A DNA stretch of 64,000 bases from Actinomycetes bacterium (GTDB lineage Bacteria; Actinomycetota; Acidimicrobiia; Acidimicrobiales; Acidimicrobilacustridaceae), in NCBI GenBank assembly GCA_029782145.1, contig JAKOVH010000030.1, positions 248,001-312,000 of the forward strand, read 5' to 3'. Below, piece by piece: positions 9,899 to 20,297 of the stretch (its first letter is position 1; each line of letters opens with the position of its first letter). A model generated the notes under the pieces. It saw only the letters and a list, made by a program, of their open reading frames with translations. It ran no database searches and was not told the origin of the DNA. The position numbers and the translations under genes are program-made.

Positions 9899-9902
<4 letters not shown>
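7800..9902 (+). CDS. Fused LivH-LivM-type ABC permease
   Basis: A 700-residue membrane protein combining both permease subunits that are usually separate. Residues about 1-310 resemble LivH (GAPPGGVYALIALGFVLTYKTSGVFNLAFGA at the start, then repeated hydrophobic helices). After a hydrophilic bridge (EQGDPLSDVDPPARTLG, about 315-335), residues about 340-660 resemble LivM, with ITGLAGQISLCQGAFAAIGA as the typical signature. The tail is charged and Pro-rich. It would form the membrane channel for either receptor. An ACGGAG precedes the ATG. The stop overlaps the next ATPase start by four bases. Confidence 0.9.
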
Positions 9903-10665
<763 letters not shown>

Positions 10666-10669
<4 letters not shown>

Positions 10670-11376
10670 CCGCTGCCATCGAGCTGCGCGACGTCGCGGC
10701 CGCCTACGGGCCGTTCCGAGCCCTCTTCGACGTGTCGATTGCCGTCGAGCCCGGCGAGGCCGTGGCCCTCGTCGGCTCCAACGGTGCCGGCAAGACCACG
10801 GTGGCCCGGGTGGCCTCCGGCCTGGTGAAGCCCACGGACGGGCAGGTCCTCGTGAACGGCGCCGACATGACCGGCAAGCGGCCCTACGCCCTCGCGCGTG
10901 CCGGGGTGGCCCACGCCACCGAGGGCCGCTCGGTGTTCGCCACCCTCAGCGTGGAGGAGAACCTCACGTTGTCGTTCCGGCGGCTGTTCGGCCGGGGCGG
11001 GGTGCGCTCCCACCTCGACGAGGCCTACGAGATGTTCCCGGTGCTCGGCCGCCGCAAGGAGCAGGCGGCCGGCACCCTCTCGGGCGGCGAGCAGCGCATG
11101 CTCTCGATGGCCCGGGTCATGGTCGAGAAGCCCAAGGTGCTCATCGCCGACGAGCTGTCGCTCGGCCTCGCCCCGATCATCGTCGACGAGCTCTACGCCA
11201 CCCTGGAGCGGCTGCGGGCCGAGGGCACCTCGTTGCTCATCGTCGAGCAGCAGGTCACCCACGCCCTGGCCCTGTGCGACCGGGTCGTGCTCCTCGCCCA
11301 CGGCTCGGTGGAGTGGACGGGCACCTCCGAGGAGGCGGCGGGCGTGGTGACCGAGGTGTTCAGCCCCGTCGGCTAG
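10666..11376 (+). CDS. livF: ABC transporter ATP-binding protein, LivF type
   Basis: A 236-residue ATPase that completes the importer. Walker A is GSNGAGKTT, the signature is LSGGEQRMLSMARVM, Walker B is VLIADELSLGLAP and the switch His-like position is VEQQVTHAL. The 'ELSLGLAP' form and the 'VEQQ' form are usual in LivF. It starts with an ATG overlapping the livG stop, a coupled arrangement. Only six bases separate its stop from the stop of the convergent P450, with no obvious terminator between them. Confidence 0.88.
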
Positions 11377-11382
11377 CGCCGA

Positions 11383-12582
11383 TCAGGCGGTGACCACCGG
11401 CAGCTTCTCCCAGCCGCGCACGGTGGAGGTGCGGGCCTGCACCGCGTTGTCCCAGTCGACCTCCCAGCGGGGGAACCGCTGGAGGATCTCGTCGAGCGCG
11501 ACCCTGCCCTCCAGGCGGGCCAGCGCCGCGCCCAGGCAGAAGTGCAGGCCGTAGCCGAAGGCCAGGTGGTGGTCGATCTTGCGGTGGATGTCGAAGCTGT
11601 CGCCGTCGGGGAACTTGCGGTCGTCGCGGTTGCCCGACGCGTTGATGAGCAGCATGGCGCTGCCCTCCGGGACCACCTGCCCGTGGACCTCGACGTCGCT
11701 GGTCACGTAGCGCGCCTGCACCGGCGAGGGCGACTCGAAGCGCAGCACCTCCTCGACGGCGTTGGGGATGAGGCTGCGGTCCTCGGCCAGCTGCCGGAGC
11801 TGGTCGGGGTGCTCGGACAGCACCTTGCCGCTCCAGCCGATGAGGCGGGTGGTCGTCTCGTTGCCGGCCGCGGCGAGGAGGTTGACGTAGCCGAGCAGCT
11901 CGTCGCGGGTGAGGCGCCGACGGGTGCCGGTCTCGTCCTCGAACTCGGCCTGGAGCAGCTCGGTCATGAGGTCGTCGGAGGGGTGCTCGGCCCGCCAGTC
12001 GAGGTAGTCGGCGAAGACCTCGGCCTGGCCGGTGGCCAGCCCGTCCTCGAAGCTCGGCATCTCGCCCTCCTCGAGGCGCAGGCCGTCGTCGATGCGGTCG
12101 CGGATGGCCTGCTGGTCCTCCTCGGGGATGCCGAGGAGCATGCCGATCACCCGCATCGGCATCTGGGCGCCGATGTCGGCGATGAAGTCGAAGCCGCCCG
12201 CGCCCACGAGCGGGTCGAGGGCCCGGGCGCAGTACTCGCGCACCTGGGGCTCGATGGCGTTCATCTTGCGGGGGGTGAAGACCCGTGAGAGCAGGCTGCG
12301 GTGGGCGTCGTGGGAGGGAGGGTCCTCGAAGATGATCGAGCCGGGCGGCATCTCGATGCCGCTGCGGATGAGCTCGAGCAGCGTGCCCTTGGCCGAGCTG
12401 TAGGTCTTCCAGTCGACCAGGCCCTTCTCCACGTCGTCGAAGCGGCTGAGGGCGAAGAAGTCGTAGCGCTCGTTGTAGTAGAGCGGCCGCTCCTCCCTCA
12501 GCCGGCGCCAGATGGGGTACGGGTTCGTGTCGATCTCGAAGTCGTACGGGTCGTAGTAGAGCTCGGGCTCAGTGGTGGTCAT
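11383..12582 (-). CDS. Cytochrome P450
   Basis: A 399-residue soluble CYP. The I-helix AAGNETTTRLIGWSG carries the acid/Thr pair for oxygen activation, the K-helix ExxR is in VEEVLRFESP, and heme is ligated by Cys about 349 in FGYGLHFCLGAALARLEG. It would hydroxylate a hydrophobic substrate with electrons from a ferredoxin and reductase; a flavin/ferredoxin reductase is encoded near 22 kb. AGGAGG precedes the ATG at 12582. The gene diverges from an F420-type oxidoreductase across a short region with overlapping -10 hexamers (TACAGT/TACTGT at 12644-12650) and a candidate operator at 12655-12669. Confidence 0.92.
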   Translation of the reverse strand: MTTTEPELYYDPYDFEIDTNPYPIWRRLREERPLYYNERYDFFALSRFDDVEKGLVDWKTYSSAKGTLLELIRSGIEMPPGSIIFEDPPSHDAHRSLLSRVFTPRKMNAIEPQVREYCARALDPLVGAGGFDFIADIGAQMPMRVIGMLLGIPEEDQQAIRDRIDDGLRLEEGEMPSFEDGLATGQAEVFADYLDWRAEHPSDDLMTELLQAEFEDETGTRRRLTRDELLGYVNLLAAAGNETTTRLIGWSGKVLSEHPDQLRQLAEDRSLIPNAVEEVLRFESPSPVQARYVTSDVEVHGQVVPEGSAMLLINASGNRDDRKFPDGDSFDIHRKIDHHLAFGYGLHFCLGAALARLEGRVALDEILQRFPRWEVDWDNAVQARTSTVRGWEKLPVVTA

Positions 12583-12654
12583 GCGGACGCCCCCTCCTGC
12601 GCGGCACCGCCCCGTCACGGCCCCCGCCGTGCGGAACGGGCGTTACTGTACTGC

Positions 12655-12669
12655 AAGAAGCACGTTCTC
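12655..12669. promoter_or_regulatory. Candidate operator, palindrome family GAnAAC-N3-GTTCTC
   Basis: AAGAAGCACGTTCTC has a perfect right half-site and a two-mismatch left half-site. It lies at the expected transcription start for the plus-strand gene, whose -10 would be TACTGT at 12644-12649. It is just upstream of TACAGT, the minus-strand -10 of the P450. Confidence 0.55.
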
Positions 12670-12708
12670 GGCAGCGGACGACCGGCACAGGCAGAAAGGG
12701 GGGCTCCG

Positions 12709-13662
12709 ATGCGCTACGGCGTGATGGTGGGCCCGGAGCGAGGCCGCTACGGCACGAAGGTGGAGCGCATGGTCGCCGACGCCCGGTGGGCGGAGGAGGC
12801 GGGGATGCACTCGATCTGGGTGCCCCAGGTGCCCGACGACTTCGACGCCCTCACCGCGGTGGCGGTGCTCGGCGCCAGCACCTCCCGCGTCGAGATCGGC
12901 ACCGCCGTCGTACCCGTCCAGCCCCGGCACCCGGTGGCGCTGGCCCAGCAGGCGCTGTCGGTGCAGGCGGTGTGCCAGGGCCGCCTCACCCTCGGGCTCG
13001 GGGTCTCGCACCACTGGATCATCGAGGAGATGCTCGGCCTTCCCTACGAGCGGCCCGTCGCCACGATGCGCGCCTACCTCGACGTGCTCGACCAGGCGTT
13101 GCAGGGGCCGGGCACCGTCGAGGTGGAGAACGACCTGTTCCACGTCCACCAGCCGCTCGCCATCACCGACGTCGCCCCCACGCCGGTGATGATCGCCGCG
13201 CTCGGGCCCAAGATGCTCGAGCTGGCCGGCGCCCGCACCGACGGCACCATCCTGTGGCTGGCCGACGAGCGGGCCATCGGCACCCACGTGGTGCCCGCCA
13301 TCACCCGAGCGGCCGAGGCGGCGGGGCGGCCGGCGCCGCGCGTCCAGGCCGGCGTGCCGGTGTGCCTGTGCGGCGACGACGAGGTCGACGTCGCCGTGGC
13401 CCGCGCCAACCGCGTGCTGTCGGAGGCCACCGTGTCGCCCAACTACCAGAAGCTGCTCGACCTCGGCGACGCCCAGAACGTGGGCGACATCCTGGCCGCG
13501 GGTAGCGAGGCCGCCATCGAGAAGCGGCTGCAGTCGTTCGCCGACGCCGGCACCACCGACATCTCGTTCCGGGTGGTGCCCATCGGGGCCGACCGCGACG
13601 AGCTGCTGGCCTCCTCGCGGCGCACGAGGGAGTTCCTCGCCTCGCTGGTGGCCGCCGCGTGA
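12709..13662 (+). CDS. LLM-class (F420-dependent type) oxidoreductase
   Basis: A 317-residue luciferase-like monooxygenase-fold protein. It has the TIM-barrel opening MRYGVMVGPE, the strand-3 segment VEIGTAVVPVQPRHPVALAQQALSVQ and GRLTLGLGVSHHWIIEEMLG, which are typical of F420-dependent members (mer/FGD-like 'MSMEG/TIGR03564' style proteins). It would reduce or oxidise a substrate with F420H2 or FMN; the cofactor assignment is inferred from family, not proven. A GAAAGGGGGG precedes the ATG. The amidohydrolase gene follows 81 nt later and may have a promoter of its own. Confidence 0.83.
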   Translation: MRYGVMVGPERGRYGTKVERMVADARWAEEAGMHSIWVPQVPDDFDALTAVAVLGASTSRVEIGTAVVPVQPRHPVALAQQALSVQAVCQGRLTLGLGVSHHWIIEEMLGLPYERPVATMRAYLDVLDQALQGPGTVEVENDLFHVHQPLAITDVAPTPVMIAALGPKMLELAGARTDGTILWLADERAIGTHVVPAITRAAEAAGRPAPRVQAGVPVCLCGDDEVDVAVARANRVLSEATVSPNYQKLLDLGDAQNVGDILAAGSEAAIEKRLQSFADAGTTDISFRVVPIGADRDELLASSRRTREFLASLVAAA

Positions 13663-13743
13663 GGCCGGTTGGCCGCGCCGCATGTGACCGTGTACTCTGT
13701 TTCTAACGCCAACGTCAGTTCCGCGATCCCTGGAGGGGGCCCG

Positions 13744-14937
13744 ATGTCGACCGAGCTCGATGTCCCGATCTTCGACGCCGACAACCACCTGTACGAGTCC
13801 CGGGAAGCGCTCACCAAGCACCTGCCCGACCGGTACAAGGGCCTGATCCGCTACGTCGACATCGAGGGGCGCACCAAGATCGTCGTCAAGGGCCAGATCA
13901 GCGAGTACATCCCCAACCCCACCTTCGACGTGGTCGCCCGGCCCGGCGCCCAGGAGGAGTACTACCGGGTGGGCAACCCGGAGGGAAAGAGCCGCCGCGA
14001 GCTGTTCGGTGAGCCGGTGCGGTGCATCGACGCCTGGCGCGACCCCGAGGCCCGCGTCGAGCTGATGGACGAGCAGGGCGTCGAGCGCACGCTGCTGTTC
14101 CCCACCCTCGCCAGCCTGGTCGAGGAGCGCTTCCGCGACGACCCCGACGCCATCCACGCCATCGTCCACGCCCTCAACCAGTGGATGCACGAGACCTGGA
14201 CCTTCAACTACCAGGACCGCATCTTCTCCACGCCGGTGATCAGCCCGTGCATCGTCGAGAAGGGCATCGAGGAGCTCGAGTGGGTCGTCGAGCGGGGGGC
14301 CAAGGCCATCCTGGTGCGGCCCGCCCCGGTGCCCGGCTACCGCGGCACCCGCTCGTTCGGCCTGCCCGAGTTCGACCCGTTCTGGGAGAAGGTCGTCGAG
14401 CACGACCTGCTCGTGGGCATGCACTCCTCCGACAGCGGCTACTCGCGCTACATCAACGACTGGACCGGCCGCGACACCGAGATGCTGCCGTTCAAGCCCC
14501 AGGCGTTCGCCATGCTGCAGTCGTGGCGGCCGGTCGAGGACGCGGTGTCGGCGATGATCTGCCACGGCGCCTTCTCGCGGATCCCGCAGCTCAAGGTGGC
14601 GGTCATCGAGAACGGCTCGAGCTGGGTCGGCCCCCTGCTCAAGGCCCTCAAGGACCTCTACAAGAAGATGCCCCAGGAGTTCGCCGAGAACCCCGTCGAG
14701 GTGTTCAAGCGCAACGTCTACGTCAGCCCGTTCTGGGAGGAGGACCTGGGCGAGCTGGCCGAGCTGATCGGCGAGGACCACGTGCTGTTCGGCTCCGACT
14801 ACCCCCACCCCGAGGGCCTGGCGAACCCCCGCAGCTACGTGGCCGACCTGGCCCACCTGCCCGAGCCGCTCGTCCGCAAGATCATGGGCGGCAACCTGGC
14901 CGCGCTGATGAACGTCGAGGAGCCGGCGCTCGCATGA
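13744..14937 (+). CDS. Amidohydrolase family 2 (PF04909-like) protein, paralogue 1
   Basis: A 397-residue TIM-barrel metal hydrolase/decarboxylase-type protein. The first metal motif reads FDADNHLYE, so only one His of the usual HxH is present, as is common in this actinobacterial subfamily. Later typical segments are GMHSSDSGY, ICHGAFSRIPQLKVAVIENGSSW and VLFGSDYPHPEG with the Asp/His near residue 355. ACMSD-like relatives decarboxylate or hydrolyse ring-derived acids; the reaction here is unknown. TACTCT at 13692-13697 could be a -10. Its stop overlaps the start of the acyl-CoA ligase gene, so the two are translated together. Confidence 0.85.
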   Translation: MSTELDVPIFDADNHLYESREALTKHLPDRYKGLIRYVDIEGRTKIVVKGQISEYIPNPTFDVVARPGAQEEYYRVGNPEGKSRRELFGEPVRCIDAWRDPEARVELMDEQGVERTLLFPTLASLVEERFRDDPDAIHAIVHALNQWMHETWTFNYQDRIFSTPVISPCIVEKGIEELEWVVERGAKAILVRPAPVPGYRGTRSFGLPEFDPFWEKVVEHDLLVGMHSSDSGYSRYINDWTGRDTEMLPFKPQAFAMLQSWRPVEDAVSAMICHGAFSRIPQLKVAVIENGSSWVGPLLKALKDLYKKMPQEFAENPVEVFKRNVYVSPFWEEDLGELAELIGEDHVLFGSDYPHPEGLANPRSYVADLAHLPEPLVRKIMGGNLAALMNVEEPALA

Positions 14938-16529
14938 GCGCCGGCGGCAGCGGCGGTCCGGCCACCATCCCGGGCCTCGTCGCCGCCACGGCCGATCGCT
15001 TCGGCGACCGGCTCGCCGTCGTCGACGGCGACGTGGCGCTCACCTACGCCGAGCTGCTCGACGAGGCCCGCACCTTCGGTGCGGGCCTCGTGGCGGCCGG
15101 CGTGGCGCCCGGCGAGCGCGTCTCGATGTGGGCCCCCAACAGCGCTCGCTGGATCGTGGCCGTGCTGGGCCTGTGGCAGGCCGGCGCGGTGCTGGTGCCC
15201 ATCAACACCCGCTTCAAGGGGGCCGAGGCCGCCGACATCCTGCGCCGCAGCGGCGCACGCGTCCTCCTCACGGTCACCGACTTCCTCGGCACCGACTACG
15301 TCGCGCTGCTGCGCGGCACCGGGGCCGACCTGCCCGAGCTCGCCACGGTCGTGGTCGCCGACGGCCCGGTGCCCGAGGTCGCCGAGGGCTGGGACGCCTT
15401 CACCGGCCGCGCCACCGACGAGGACCGCACGGAGGTCGAGCGCCGGGCCGCCGCGGTCGGGCCCGACGACCCCTCCGACATCTTGTTCACCTCCGGCACC
15501 ACCGGCGTGCCCAAGGGCGTGGTGCAGACCCACGGCCGCACGCTGCGGGTGGCCACCGACTGGGTGGCCATGACCGGCCTCACCGCCGGCGACCGCTACC
15601 TGATGGTCAACCCGTACTTCCACATGTTCGGGCTCAAGGCGGGCATCCTCGCCTCGGTCGCCGCGGGCGCCACCATGTACCCCGAGCCGGTGTTCGACAT
15701 CGACCGGGCGCTGGCCCGGGTGCAGTCCGACCGCATCACCGTGCTGCCCGGCGCCCCCACCATCTACCAGTCGATCCTCGACCACCCCGACCGCGACCGC
15801 TACGACCTGTCGAGCCTGCGCGTCGCCGTCACGGGGGCGGCCGACATCCCGATGGAGCTCATCCGCCGGGTCGTCGACGAGCTGCCGTTCCCCACCATCA
15901 TCGCCGGCTACGGGCTCACCGAGGGCGGCACCGCGACGGGCACGGCGCCCGGCGACGACGTGGAGACCATCGCCACCACCGTCGGTCGGCCCCGCCCCGG
16001 CTTCGAGCTGCGCATCGTCGACGGCGAGGGGCGCGACGTGCCCGACGGCGAGCCGGGCGAGATCCTGCTGCGCGGCGGCAGCATCATGTCGCACTACCTC
16101 GACGACCCCGACGCCACCGCCCAGGCGCTGTCGGCCGAGGGCTGGCTGAAGACCGGCGACCTCGGCGTGCTCGGGGCGGACGGCTGCCTGCGCATCGTGG
16201 GCCGGGCCAAGGACATGTTCATCGTCGGCGGGTTCAACGCCTACCCGGCCGAGATCGAGAACGCCCTGCTGCGCCATCCCGACATCTCGCAGGCGGCGGT
16301 GATCGGCATCCCCGACGAGCGCCTCGGCGAGGTCGGCATGGCCTTCGTGGTGCTGCGCCCGGGGGCCACCGCCACCGAGGCCGACATCGTGGCCTGGAGC
16401 CGCGAGCAGATGGCGAACTACAAGGTGCCCCGAGCCGTCGAGGTGGTCGACGAGCTGCCCATCAACGCCACCGGCAAGGTCGTGAAGGAGACCCTGCGCG
16501 AGCAGGCCGCCCGCCGCCGCTCTGGCTAG
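14934..16529 (+). CDS. FadD3-like acyl-CoA ligase
   Basis: A 531-residue AMP-dependent ligase. The AMP/phosphate loop is ILFTSGTTGVPKG, the A5 motif YGLTEGG, A7 GWLKTGDLGV and the C-terminal lysine lies in PINATGKVVKE. By memory of the family, the order of segments (VSMWAPNSARWIVAVLGLWQAGAVLVPINTRF; NPYFHMFGLKAGILASVAAGATMYP; TVLPGAPTIYQSILDHP) closely follows mycobacterial FadD3, which activates a steroid-derived ring acid (HIP). This suggests a bulky alicyclic acid as substrate; that is inference. It is coupled to the upstream amidohydrolase by an ATGA overlap. Confidence 0.88.
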   Translation: MSAGGSGGPATIPGLVAATADRFGDRLAVVDGDVALTYAELLDEARTFGAGLVAAGVAPGERVSMWAPNSARWIVAVLGLWQAGAVLVPINTRFKGAEAADILRRSGARVLLTVTDFLGTDYVALLRGTGADLPELATVVVADGPVPEVAEGWDAFTGRATDEDRTEVERRAAAVGPDDPSDILFTSGTTGVPKGVVQTHGRTLRVATDWVAMTGLTAGDRYLMVNPYFHMFGLKAGILASVAAGATMYPEPVFDIDRALARVQSDRITVLPGAPTIYQSILDHPDRDRYDLSSLRVAVTGAADIPMELIRRVVDELPFPTIIAGYGLTEGGTATGTAPGDDVETIATTVGRPRPGFELRIVDGEGRDVPDGEPGEILLRGGSIMSHYLDDPDATAQALSAEGWLKTGDLGVLGADGCLRIVGRAKDMFIVGGFNAYPAEIENALLRHPDISQAAVIGIPDERLGEVGMAFVVLRPGATATEADIVAWSREQMANYKVPRAVEVVDELPINATGKVVKETLREQAARRRSG

Positions 16530-16556
16530 GGGAGCGCCCGAGCGAGCGAGGCGGCG

Positions 16557-17735
16557 TCAGGAGGCCTGGCCGCGGGCCCGGGCGAGCAGGCCGCGGGCGA
16601 TCACCAGGCGCTGGATCTCGTTGGTGCCCTCGCCGATGATCATCAGCGGCGCGTCGCGGTAGTAGCGCTCGACCGGCATGTCGGTGGTGTAGCCCATGCC
16701 GCCGTGGATGCGCATGGCCTCGGTGGCGAGCTCCATGGCCGTCTCGCTGGCGAACAGCTTGGCCATGCCGGCCTCGACGTCGCAGCGCAGGCCCGCCATC
16801 TTGCGCTCGGCGGCGTTGCGGGTGAGCAGCCGGGCCGCCTCGAGACGGGTGGCCATGTCGGCCAGCTTGAGCTGGATGGCCTGGTGCTCGGCGATGGGCT
16901 TGCCCATGGTGACCCGCTCCTGGGCGTAGGCCAGGGCGGCGTCGAAGGCGGCCCGGGCCACGCCCACGGCGCGCGAGGCGATGTTGATGCGGCCGACCTC
17001 GAGCACCCCGAGGATCTGGGGCAGGCCGCGGCCCGGCTCCCCGATCAGGTTGGCGGCGGGGACGCGATGGTCGACGTAGGCCATCTCCACCGTCTCGACC
17101 CCCTTGTAGCCGAGCTTGCCCACGTGCTTGGAGACCGAGATGCCCTCGAAGGCGGGCCCCGGCTCCTTCTCCACGATGAAGGCGGAGATGCCCTCCTCGG
17201 TGCGGGCGGCCAGGGCCACCAGCCCGGCCCGCTCGCCGTTGGTGACCCACGCCTTGGTGCCGTTGACGACGTACTCGTCGCCGTCGCGCTGGGCCTTGCA
17301 CGAGATGTTGCGGGTGTCGCTGCCGGCGTCGGGCTCGGAGAGCGACAGGGCGCCGCGCTGCTCGCCGGCGGCCAGCACCGGCAGCCACCGCTGCTTCTGC
17401 TCGTCGGTGCCGTGGGCCATCAGCAGCGTGGCGACCATGGTGTGGGTGTTGATGATGCCGGTGAGGCTCATCCACCCGTAGGCCAGCTCCTCGATCACCC
17501 CGATGTAGGTGAGCAGGTCGAGGCCCAGCCCGCCGTAGGCCTCGGGGATGGTGATGCCGAACAGCCCCAGCTCGCGCATCTGCGCCACGATCTCGGCGGG
17601 GAAGCGGTCCTCACGCTCCAGCCCGGCCGCCACCGGCGCCACCTCGTTGGCCACGAAGCGCCGCACGGTGCCGATGATCTCCTCGCGGACGTCGGCATCG
17701 GTGGGCGGGGCGTAGGGCGAGTGGGCCGTGTCCAT
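16557..17735 (-). CDS. Acyl-CoA dehydrogenase
   Basis: A 392-residue acyl-CoA dehydrogenase of full length. FAD-binding segments are [17 protein letters not shown] and [13 protein letters not shown]; the C-terminal [19 protein letters not shown] includes the Glu (in 'GEGTNE') at the position of the usual catalytic base. It would make the 2,3-double bond in an acyl-CoA. The message is probably leaderless: TAGGGT at 17742-17747 lies six bases before the ATG and there is no Shine-Dalgarno. It is divergent from a ligase gene and convergent with the FadD3-like gene, with 27 nt between stops. Confidence 0.9.
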   Translation of the reverse strand: MDTAHSPYAPPTDADVREEIIGTVRRFVANEVAPVAAGLEREDRFPAEIVAQMRELGLFGITIPEAYGGLGLDLLTYIGVIEELAYGWMSLTGIINTHTMVATLLMAHGTDEQKQRWLPVLAAGEQRGALSLSEPDAGSDTRNISCKAQRDGDEYVVNGTKAWVTNGERAGLVALAARTEEGISAFIVEKEPGPAFEGISVSKHVGKLGYKGVETVEMAYVDHRVPAANLIGEPGRGLPQILGVLEVGRINIASRAVGVARAAFDAALAYAQERVTMGKPIAEHQAIQLKLADMATRLEAARLLTRNAAERKMAGLRCDVEAGMAKLFASETAMELATEAMRIHGGMGYTTDMPVERYYRDAPLMIIGEGTNEIQRLVIARGLLARARGQAS

Positions 17736-17741
17736 GCGAGA

Positions 17742-17747
17742 ACCCTA
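17742..17747 (-). promoter_or_regulatory. -10 hexamer TAGGGT of a leaderless transcript
   Basis: TAGGGT ends six bases before the ATG at 17735. No ribosome-binding sequence fits between, so transcription should begin at or next to the start codon. Confidence 0.55.
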
Positions 17748-17796
17748 CATTCCCCGTGTGGTTGACCACCCTCTCGCAGTCGAGAAGGATGTTTCC

Positions 17797-19338
17797 GTGA
17801 CAGGGGGGCTGATGCACGAGGGCCTGGAGCGGGCCGCCGCCCGCTTCGGCGCCCATCCCGCCATCCGGTTCGGCGACCGGTCCTGGTCGTACGCGGAGCT
17901 CGGCGCGCGGAGCAACGCCTTCGCCCGCCACCTCGCCGCTCGAGGGGTCGCCCGGGGCGACCGGGTGGCGGTGATGACCTCGAACCGGGTGGAGTTCGCC
18001 CTGGCGGTGAACGCGGCGAGCAAGCTCGGCGCGGCGGCGGTGCTGGTGAGCCCGGCGTGGAAGGCGGTCGAGGTCGGCCACGCCGTCGAGCTCACCCGGC
18101 CGGTGCACGCCGTGGCCGACGGGGCCGGGGTGGCGCTGATGGCCGACCGGCTCGGGTCCGAGCGGGTCACCGACCTCGACGACTCCGAGGGGCTCGGGGC
18201 CGTCCTGGGCGGCGACGGGTCCGCGCTTCCCGCCGCCGGCGTCGCCGGCAGCGACGAGGCCCTGCTCGTGTTCAGCTCCGGCACCACCGGGATGCCCAAG
18301 GCCGTGCGCCACACCCACCGCTCCATCGGCGCCGGCACGCAGCACTGGGTGGAGGTGCTCGGGCTCGGGCCCGACGACCGGTTCCAGGTGGCCACGCCGC
18401 CCACCCACATCCTCGGCATGCTCAACCTGCTGGCCGCCGCCTCGGCCGGCGCCACCGTGCGCCTCCACCCCCGCTTCGACCTCGACGAGGTGCTGCGGCG
18501 CATCGAGTCCGACCGCATCACCCTCGAGATGGCGGTGGCGCCCATCGCCCTGGCCATGGCCAACCACCCCGACCTCGAGCGCTACGACCTCTCCTCGCTG
18601 CGCTACATCATGTGGGGCGCCACGCCGGTCACCGCCAGCGTGGCCCGGCGCGTCACCGAGCGCACGGGGGTGCGGTGGCTGCCGGCCTACGGCGCCAGCG
18701 AGGTGCCGGTGATCGCGTGCAACCCGGTCGGGCGGCCCGACGCCTGGCGGCTCGACTCCGCTGGCCTGCCGCCCACCGGTGTGGAGCTGCGGGCCGTCGA
18801 CCTCGACACCGGTGAGCCGCTCCCGCCCGGGGAGGTCGGCGAGATCCAGGTGCGCAGCCCCTCGGTGATGGCCGGCTACCTCCCCGACGACGCCAACGCC
18901 GCCGCCTTCGACGACGGCTGGTACCGCACCGGCGACGTCGGGTGGCTCGAGGAGGAGGGGTGGGTGCACCTCACCGACCGCTCCAAGGAGATGATCAAGG
19001 TCAACGGCTTCCAGGTGGCACCGGCCGAGGTCGAGGCCGTGCTGCACGGCCACCCCGCCGTGCTCGACTGCGCCGTGTTCGGCCTGCCCGACGAGCGGGC
19101 GGGGGAGGTGCCGGTCGGCGTCGTGCAGCTCGACCCCGACGTGGCCGTGGGCGACGGTGAGCTCGAGCAGCTGGTGGCCGACTCGCTCGCCACCTACAAG
19201 CACCTGCGCCACCTGGTCGTCGTCGAGCAGATCCCCCGGCTGCCGTCGGGGAAGGTGCTGCGCCGCACGCTGCGCGACGAGCTGGCCCCCTCGCTGCTGG
19301 CGGCGCCGGGCCGCCGCGAGGGCGGGAGCGAGGCCTAG
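17797..19338 (+). CDS. AMP-dependent acyl-CoA synthetase/ligase
   Basis: A 513-residue ANL-family ligase. The nucleotide loop is LLVFSSGTTGMPKAVRHTH, A5 is YGASEVP, the A7/A8 hinge region is WYRTGDVGWLEEEGWVHLTDRSKEMIKVNGFQVAP and the catalytic Lys is in RLPSGKVLRR. It would activate a carboxylate to its CoA ester. Upstream in-frame starts at 17728 and 17734 exist, but GAGAAGGA at 17782-17789 sits seven bases before the GTG at 17797, and the shorter form begins like relatives. Its stop shares the bases CTAG with the stop of the convergent acyl-CoA dehydrogenase. Confidence 0.86.
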   Translation: MTGGLMHEGLERAAARFGAHPAIRFGDRSWSYAELGARSNAFARHLAARGVARGDRVAVMTSNRVEFALAVNAASKLGAAAVLVSPAWKAVEVGHAVELTRPVHAVADGAGVALMADRLGSERVTDLDDSEGLGAVLGGDGSALPAAGVAGSDEALLVFSSGTTGMPKAVRHTHRSIGAGTQHWVEVLGLGPDDRFQVATPPTHILGMLNLLAAASAGATVRLHPRFDLDEVLRRIESDRITLEMAVAPIALAMANHPDLERYDLSSLRYIMWGATPVTASVARRVTERTGVRWLPAYGASEVPVIACNPVGRPDAWRLDSAGLPPTGVELRAVDLDTGEPLPPGEVGEIQVRSPSVMAGYLPDDANAAAFDDGWYRTGDVGWLEEEGWVHLTDRSKEMIKVNGFQVAPAEVEAVLHGHPAVLDCAVFGLPDERAGEVPVGVVQLDPDVAVGDGELEQLVADSLATYKHLRHLVVVEQIPRLPSGKVLRRTLRDELAPSLLAAPGRREGGSEA

Positions 19339-20297
19339 AGCGGCAGCAGCGGCGGGAGCTGACGGCTCTCGACCAGCTCGGCGCCGAAGGCCGAGGTGAT
19401 CGACTTGGCCGACCCGAACAGGCCGTTGAGCACGAGGGCTCGCCGGACGAACCGGTGCAGGTCGTGCTCGGTGGTGAAGCCGATGCCGGCGAGCACCTGC
19501 TGGCAGTGCTTGGCCGCCACCCGCGCTTCGCGGCCGGCGACGGCCTTGGCCATGGCCGCGGTGCCGGGATCGCCGTCGAGCCACGCCGCGTCGATCATCG
19601 CCTCGGCCGTCTCGATGGCCACGAGGGTCTCGGCCAGGCGGTGGCGCACGGCCTGGAAGCCGGCGATGGGCTGGCCGAACTGCACCCGGTCGAGGGCGTG
19701 CTCGCGCGCCAGGCGCAGCATGGTGCGCGACGTGCCCACCAGCTGCTGGGCCAGCGCGAGGCGGGCGGCGGCCACGGCGTCGGTCCAGGAGCCCTCGACC
19801 GGCGTGGGCTCGGCGGGCAGGGCCACCTCGCGGGCCGGGATCTGGTGCAGCCCCAGCCAGGGGTCGACGCCGTGGACCGGGCGCAGCCCGAGCGACTCGG
19901 TGGGCACCGTGGCGGCCACGAGCGCGTCGCCGGCGGTGGCGGCGACCACCACCTCGGGGCACTCGGCGCCGGCGGACGACACGAGGCCGGCGACCTGCAG
20001 GGTGCGTCCGTGGACGACGCCCGGCGGATCCCACCGGTCGATGGCCGGCAGCACCACGCCGGTGCTGGCGGCTGCCGCCAGCCCGGTCGCGGTGGCCACC
20101 AGGTGGTCGAGGGCGGCCGAGGTGGAGCCGGCCTCTCCCTGCAGGCCGAACAGCAGCGCCACCGATGCCCGGCGGTCGACCTCCAGCGCGTCGTGCCAGC
20201 CCAGCTCGACCAGCGCCGCGTCGAGCTCGGCGCCCGTGGCGCTGGCGGTGGCGTGGCGCAGGCTGCGCTCGAACAGCTCCAGCTCCTCGCCGTCCAT
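19335..20297 (-). CDS. Acyl-CoA dehydrogenase, small partner subunit
   Basis: A 320-residue, shorter-than-usual acyl-CoA dehydrogenase. The N-terminal helical domain is poorly conserved, the middle flavin-binding 'SEP/TxxS' segments are not recognisable, and the C-terminal domain (DRVQFGQPIAGFQAVRHRLAETLV; KHCQQVLAGIGFTTEHDLHRFVRRA) is intact. In steroid-catabolic actinobacteria such short chains pair with a full-length chain as alpha2beta2 enzymes (FadE26-27, FadE28-29 type). It overlaps the larger acyl-CoA dehydrogenase by an ATGA junction, which supports a heteromer. The exact substrate is not known. Confidence 0.82.
   Translation of the reverse strand: MDGEELELFERSLRHATASATGAELDAALVELGWHDALEVDRRASVALLFGLQGEAGSTSAALDHLVATATGLAAAASTGVVLPAIDRWDPPGVVHGRTLQVAGLVSSAGAECPEVVVAATAGDALVAATVPTESLGLRPVHGVDPWLGLHQIPAREVALPAEPTPVEGSWTDAVAAARLALAQQLVGTSRTMLRLAREHALDRVQFGQPIAGFQAVRHRLAETLVAIETAEAMIDAAWLDGDPGTAAMAKAVAGREARVAAKHCQQVLAGIGFTTEHDLHRFVRRALVLNGLFGSAKSITSAFGAELVESRQLPPLLPL

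Noticed and set aside
13681..13743. The region before the amidohydrolase gene might contain another copy of the palindrome.
   Set aside because: Only one half-site-like word (AGAAA on the minus strand) is present, without a partner at the right spacing.
17782..17796. GAGAAGGATGTTTCC resembles the shared palindrome.
   Set aside because: The left half is the ribosome-binding site of the GTG at 17797 and the right half has two mismatches, so the likeness is explained by translation signals.
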